From Parvularcula sp039198765 (GTDB lineage: Bacteria > Pseudomonadota > Alphaproteobacteria > Caulobacterales > Parvularculaceae), in NCBI GenBank assembly GCA_039198765.1, contig JBCCTF010000189.1, forward strand, positions 1 through 6,063: a DNA stretch of 6,063 bases. Reading direction: 5' to 3'. The notes beneath the pieces are model-generated. The model saw nothing but the letters and a program-made list of their open reading frames with translations. It was not told where the DNA came from and ran no database searches. The translations under genes and the position numbers were made by a program. This document shows, piece after piece, positions 4,807 to 6,063 of the stretch (positions within the stretch are counted from its first letter, which is position 1; each line of letters starts with the position of its first letter).

Positions 4807-6063
4807 CTCTCACTCCCGGCTCGGTTCAGCTTAGTGAGCTAGAAAGCATCTGGCGCTCAAGAGAGCCCGTTCGCCTCAATGATAGCTGTCGCTCAGCGAT
4901 TAGCACCTCAGCCAAAAAGGTTGCCGAGGCAGCAGCAGGTGATGGCCCTGTTTACGGGATCAACACCGGCTTTGGGAAACTCGCATCCGTCCGAATTGCG
5001 CCGCAGCATACGGAGGAACTTCAGCGCAATCTCGTGCTGTCGCACTGCTGCGGTGTTGGTGACCCTTCGCCTGCCTCCATTGTCCGTCTGATGATGGCGC
5101 TCAAACTGATTTCACTTGGCCGCGGTGCATCAGGGGTGAGACCAGAATTGATTGCCCTTCTCGAAGGGATGTTAGCCAACGATATGGTGCCCGTGGTCCC
5201 ATCGCAAGGGTCCGTCGGCGCATCCGGCGACCTCGCACCGCTTGCCCATCTGGCGGCTGTGATGATTGGCGAAGGCGAGGCGATCTATGCGGGCAATTCT
5301 GCTCCGGGTGCTGAAGCTCTGGCAGCTGCCGGTCTTGAGCCCATCACCCTGGCGGCGAAAGAAGGCCTTGCACTGATCAATGGGACACAGTTCTCAACCG
5401 CCAACGCTCTGGCTGGACTGTTCAATGCCCATCGCGCTGCGCTCACATCCCTGGTAACTTGTAGTCTCTCGATCGATGCTGCGATGGCATCAACAGCGCC
5501 ATTGCTTAATGAAATTCATACACTTCGCGGCCATCCAGGACAGATCAAGACCGCTCAACTGATGCGTACACTGCTTCAAGGAAGTGAAATCAGAGATTCG
5601 CACCGCGATGACGACACCCGAGTCCAAGACCCCTACTGCATGCGATGCCAGCCGCAGGTGGTCGGCGCAGCAGTGGACATGATCGGTTTTGCTGCAACAA
5701 CACTCGTTAGAGAAGCAAATGCCGCCACGGACAATCCTCTTGTTCTGAGTACAGAGGATCGGATCGTATCAGGCGGCAATTTTCACGCTGAGCCTGTCGC
5801 GTTCGCAGCGGACATGATAGCCCTCGCCATGGCAGAGATTGGTGCGATTTCTCAGCGTCGCGTTGCTCTTCTCGTCGATCCGACACTGAGCTTTGACTTA
5901 CCTGCGTTTCTAGCGAAGGACCCGGGATTGAACTCAGGCTTTATGATAGCTGAGGTCACAAGCGCCGCATTGATGTGTGAAAACAAGCATCTCGCTAATC
6001 CGTGCTCGACGGATTCCACGCCGACGTCTGCCAACCAAGAGGATCATGTGAGCATGGCGGCCC
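4800..6063 (+). CDS. hutH: Histidine ammonia-lyase (HutH), 3'-truncated by the window end
   Basis: My frame-by-frame reading from the ATG at 4800 finds no stop up to 6063. This gives 421 codons of a protein normally about 510 residues, so the last 80-100 residues lie outside the window. HutH is a cytoplasmic tetrameric lyase that turns L-histidine into urocanate and ammonia, the first step of the pathway. The Ala-Ser-Gly triad that cyclises into the MIO electrophile is at 141-143 (GSVGASGDLAPLAH). The other active-site residues of characterised histidine ammonia-lyases are also present: Tyr52 in VYGINTGFG, His82 in LSHCCGVGD, Asn194 in LINGTQ, Gln276, Tyr279 and Arg282 in VQDPYCMRCQPQ, Phe328 in GGNFH, and Glu414 in SANQEDHVSM. 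The His82 and QDPY motifs favour histidine over phenylalanine or tyrosine as substrate. The start overlaps the hutI stop as ATGCTAA. hutU and hutG are the likely next genes but cannot be seen. Confidence 0.96.
   Translation, partial: MLTLTPGSVQLSELESIWRSREPVRLNDSCRSAISTSAKKVAEAAAGDGPVYGINTGFGKLASVRIAPQHTEELQRNLVLSHCCGVGDPSPASIVRLMMALKLISLGRGASGVRPELIALLEGMLANDMVPVVPSQGSVGASGDLAPLAHLAAVMIGEGEAIYAGNSAPGAEALAAAGLEPITLAAKEGLALINGTQFSTANALAGLFNAHRAALTSLVTCSLSIDAAMASTAPLLNEIHTLRGHPGQIKTAQLMRTLLQGSEIRDSHRDDDTRVQDPYCMRCQPQVVGAAVDMIGFAATTLVREANAATDNPLVLSTEDRIVSGGNFHAEPVAFAADMIALAMAEIGAISQRRVALLVDPTLSFDLPAFLAKDPGLNSGFMIAEVTSAALMCENKHLANPCSTDSTPTSANQEDHVSMAA

Noticed and set aside
5220..5228. Possible phenylalanine or tyrosine ammonia-lyase instead of HutH (shared Ala-Ser-Gly triad)
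   Set aside because: The His in LSHCCGVGD, the VQDPYCMRCQPQ motif and the coupled hutI gene all point to histidine ammonia-lyase.
1..6063. CRISPR arrays, tRNA or rRNA genes, insertion-sequence ends, attachment sites
   Set aside because: I saw no regularly spaced repeats, cloverleaf-like sequence, transposase or integrase coding sequence, or terminal inverted repeats on reading through the window.

Overview
The window looks like a chromosomal segment from a Gram-negative bacterium, most likely an alphaproteobacterium of the Caulobacterales/Maricaulales type. That placement is an inference. It rests on a TonB-dependent outer-membrane receptor of the kind abundant in those groups, on alphaproteobacterial-looking HutC, HutI and HutH proteins, on fairly GC-rich coding sequence and on an apparently leaderless hut mRNA. 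There is no rRNA, tRNA, CRISPR array, insertion sequence or other mobile-element signature.

Layout: (1) bases 1-1908, the 3' part of a plus-strand TonB-dependent receptor gene whose beginning lies outside the window; (2) 1909-2149, a non-coding gap with two small hairpins, one of them followed by a T-rich run, and a possible promoter; (3) 2150-2842, a plus-strand class I SAM-dependent methyltransferase of unknown substrate; (4) 2808-3515, a minus-strand HutC-type GntR/UTRA repressor, convergent with the methyltransferase gene and overlapping it by 35 bp; (5) 3516-3591, a compact divergent control region with a HutC-type operator; (6) 3592-4806, hutI, imidazolonepropionase; (7) 4800-6063, hutH, histidine ammonia-lyase, cut off by the window end near its C terminus.

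The right half is a histidine-utilisation (hut) locus. HutH deaminates histidine to urocanate. HutU, not in the window and probably downstream, would make imidazolonepropionate. HutI opens that ring to formiminoglutamate. HutC is expected to bind the operator between hutC and hutI and to be released by urocanate, which would control both the catabolic operon and its own gene. hutI and hutH overlap by 7 bp (ATGCTAA), so they are almost certainly co-transcribed and probably translationally coupled. The receptor and the methyltransferase lie on the other side of hutC, and nothing in the sequence proves they belong to the pathway.

I found no evidence for a previously undescribed system. The points most worth a second look are the hut control region (operator over the -10 element, no ribosome-binding site before hutI, and a second dyad over the -35), the forced non-ATG start of hutC, and the convergent overlap between hutC and the methyltransferase gene.
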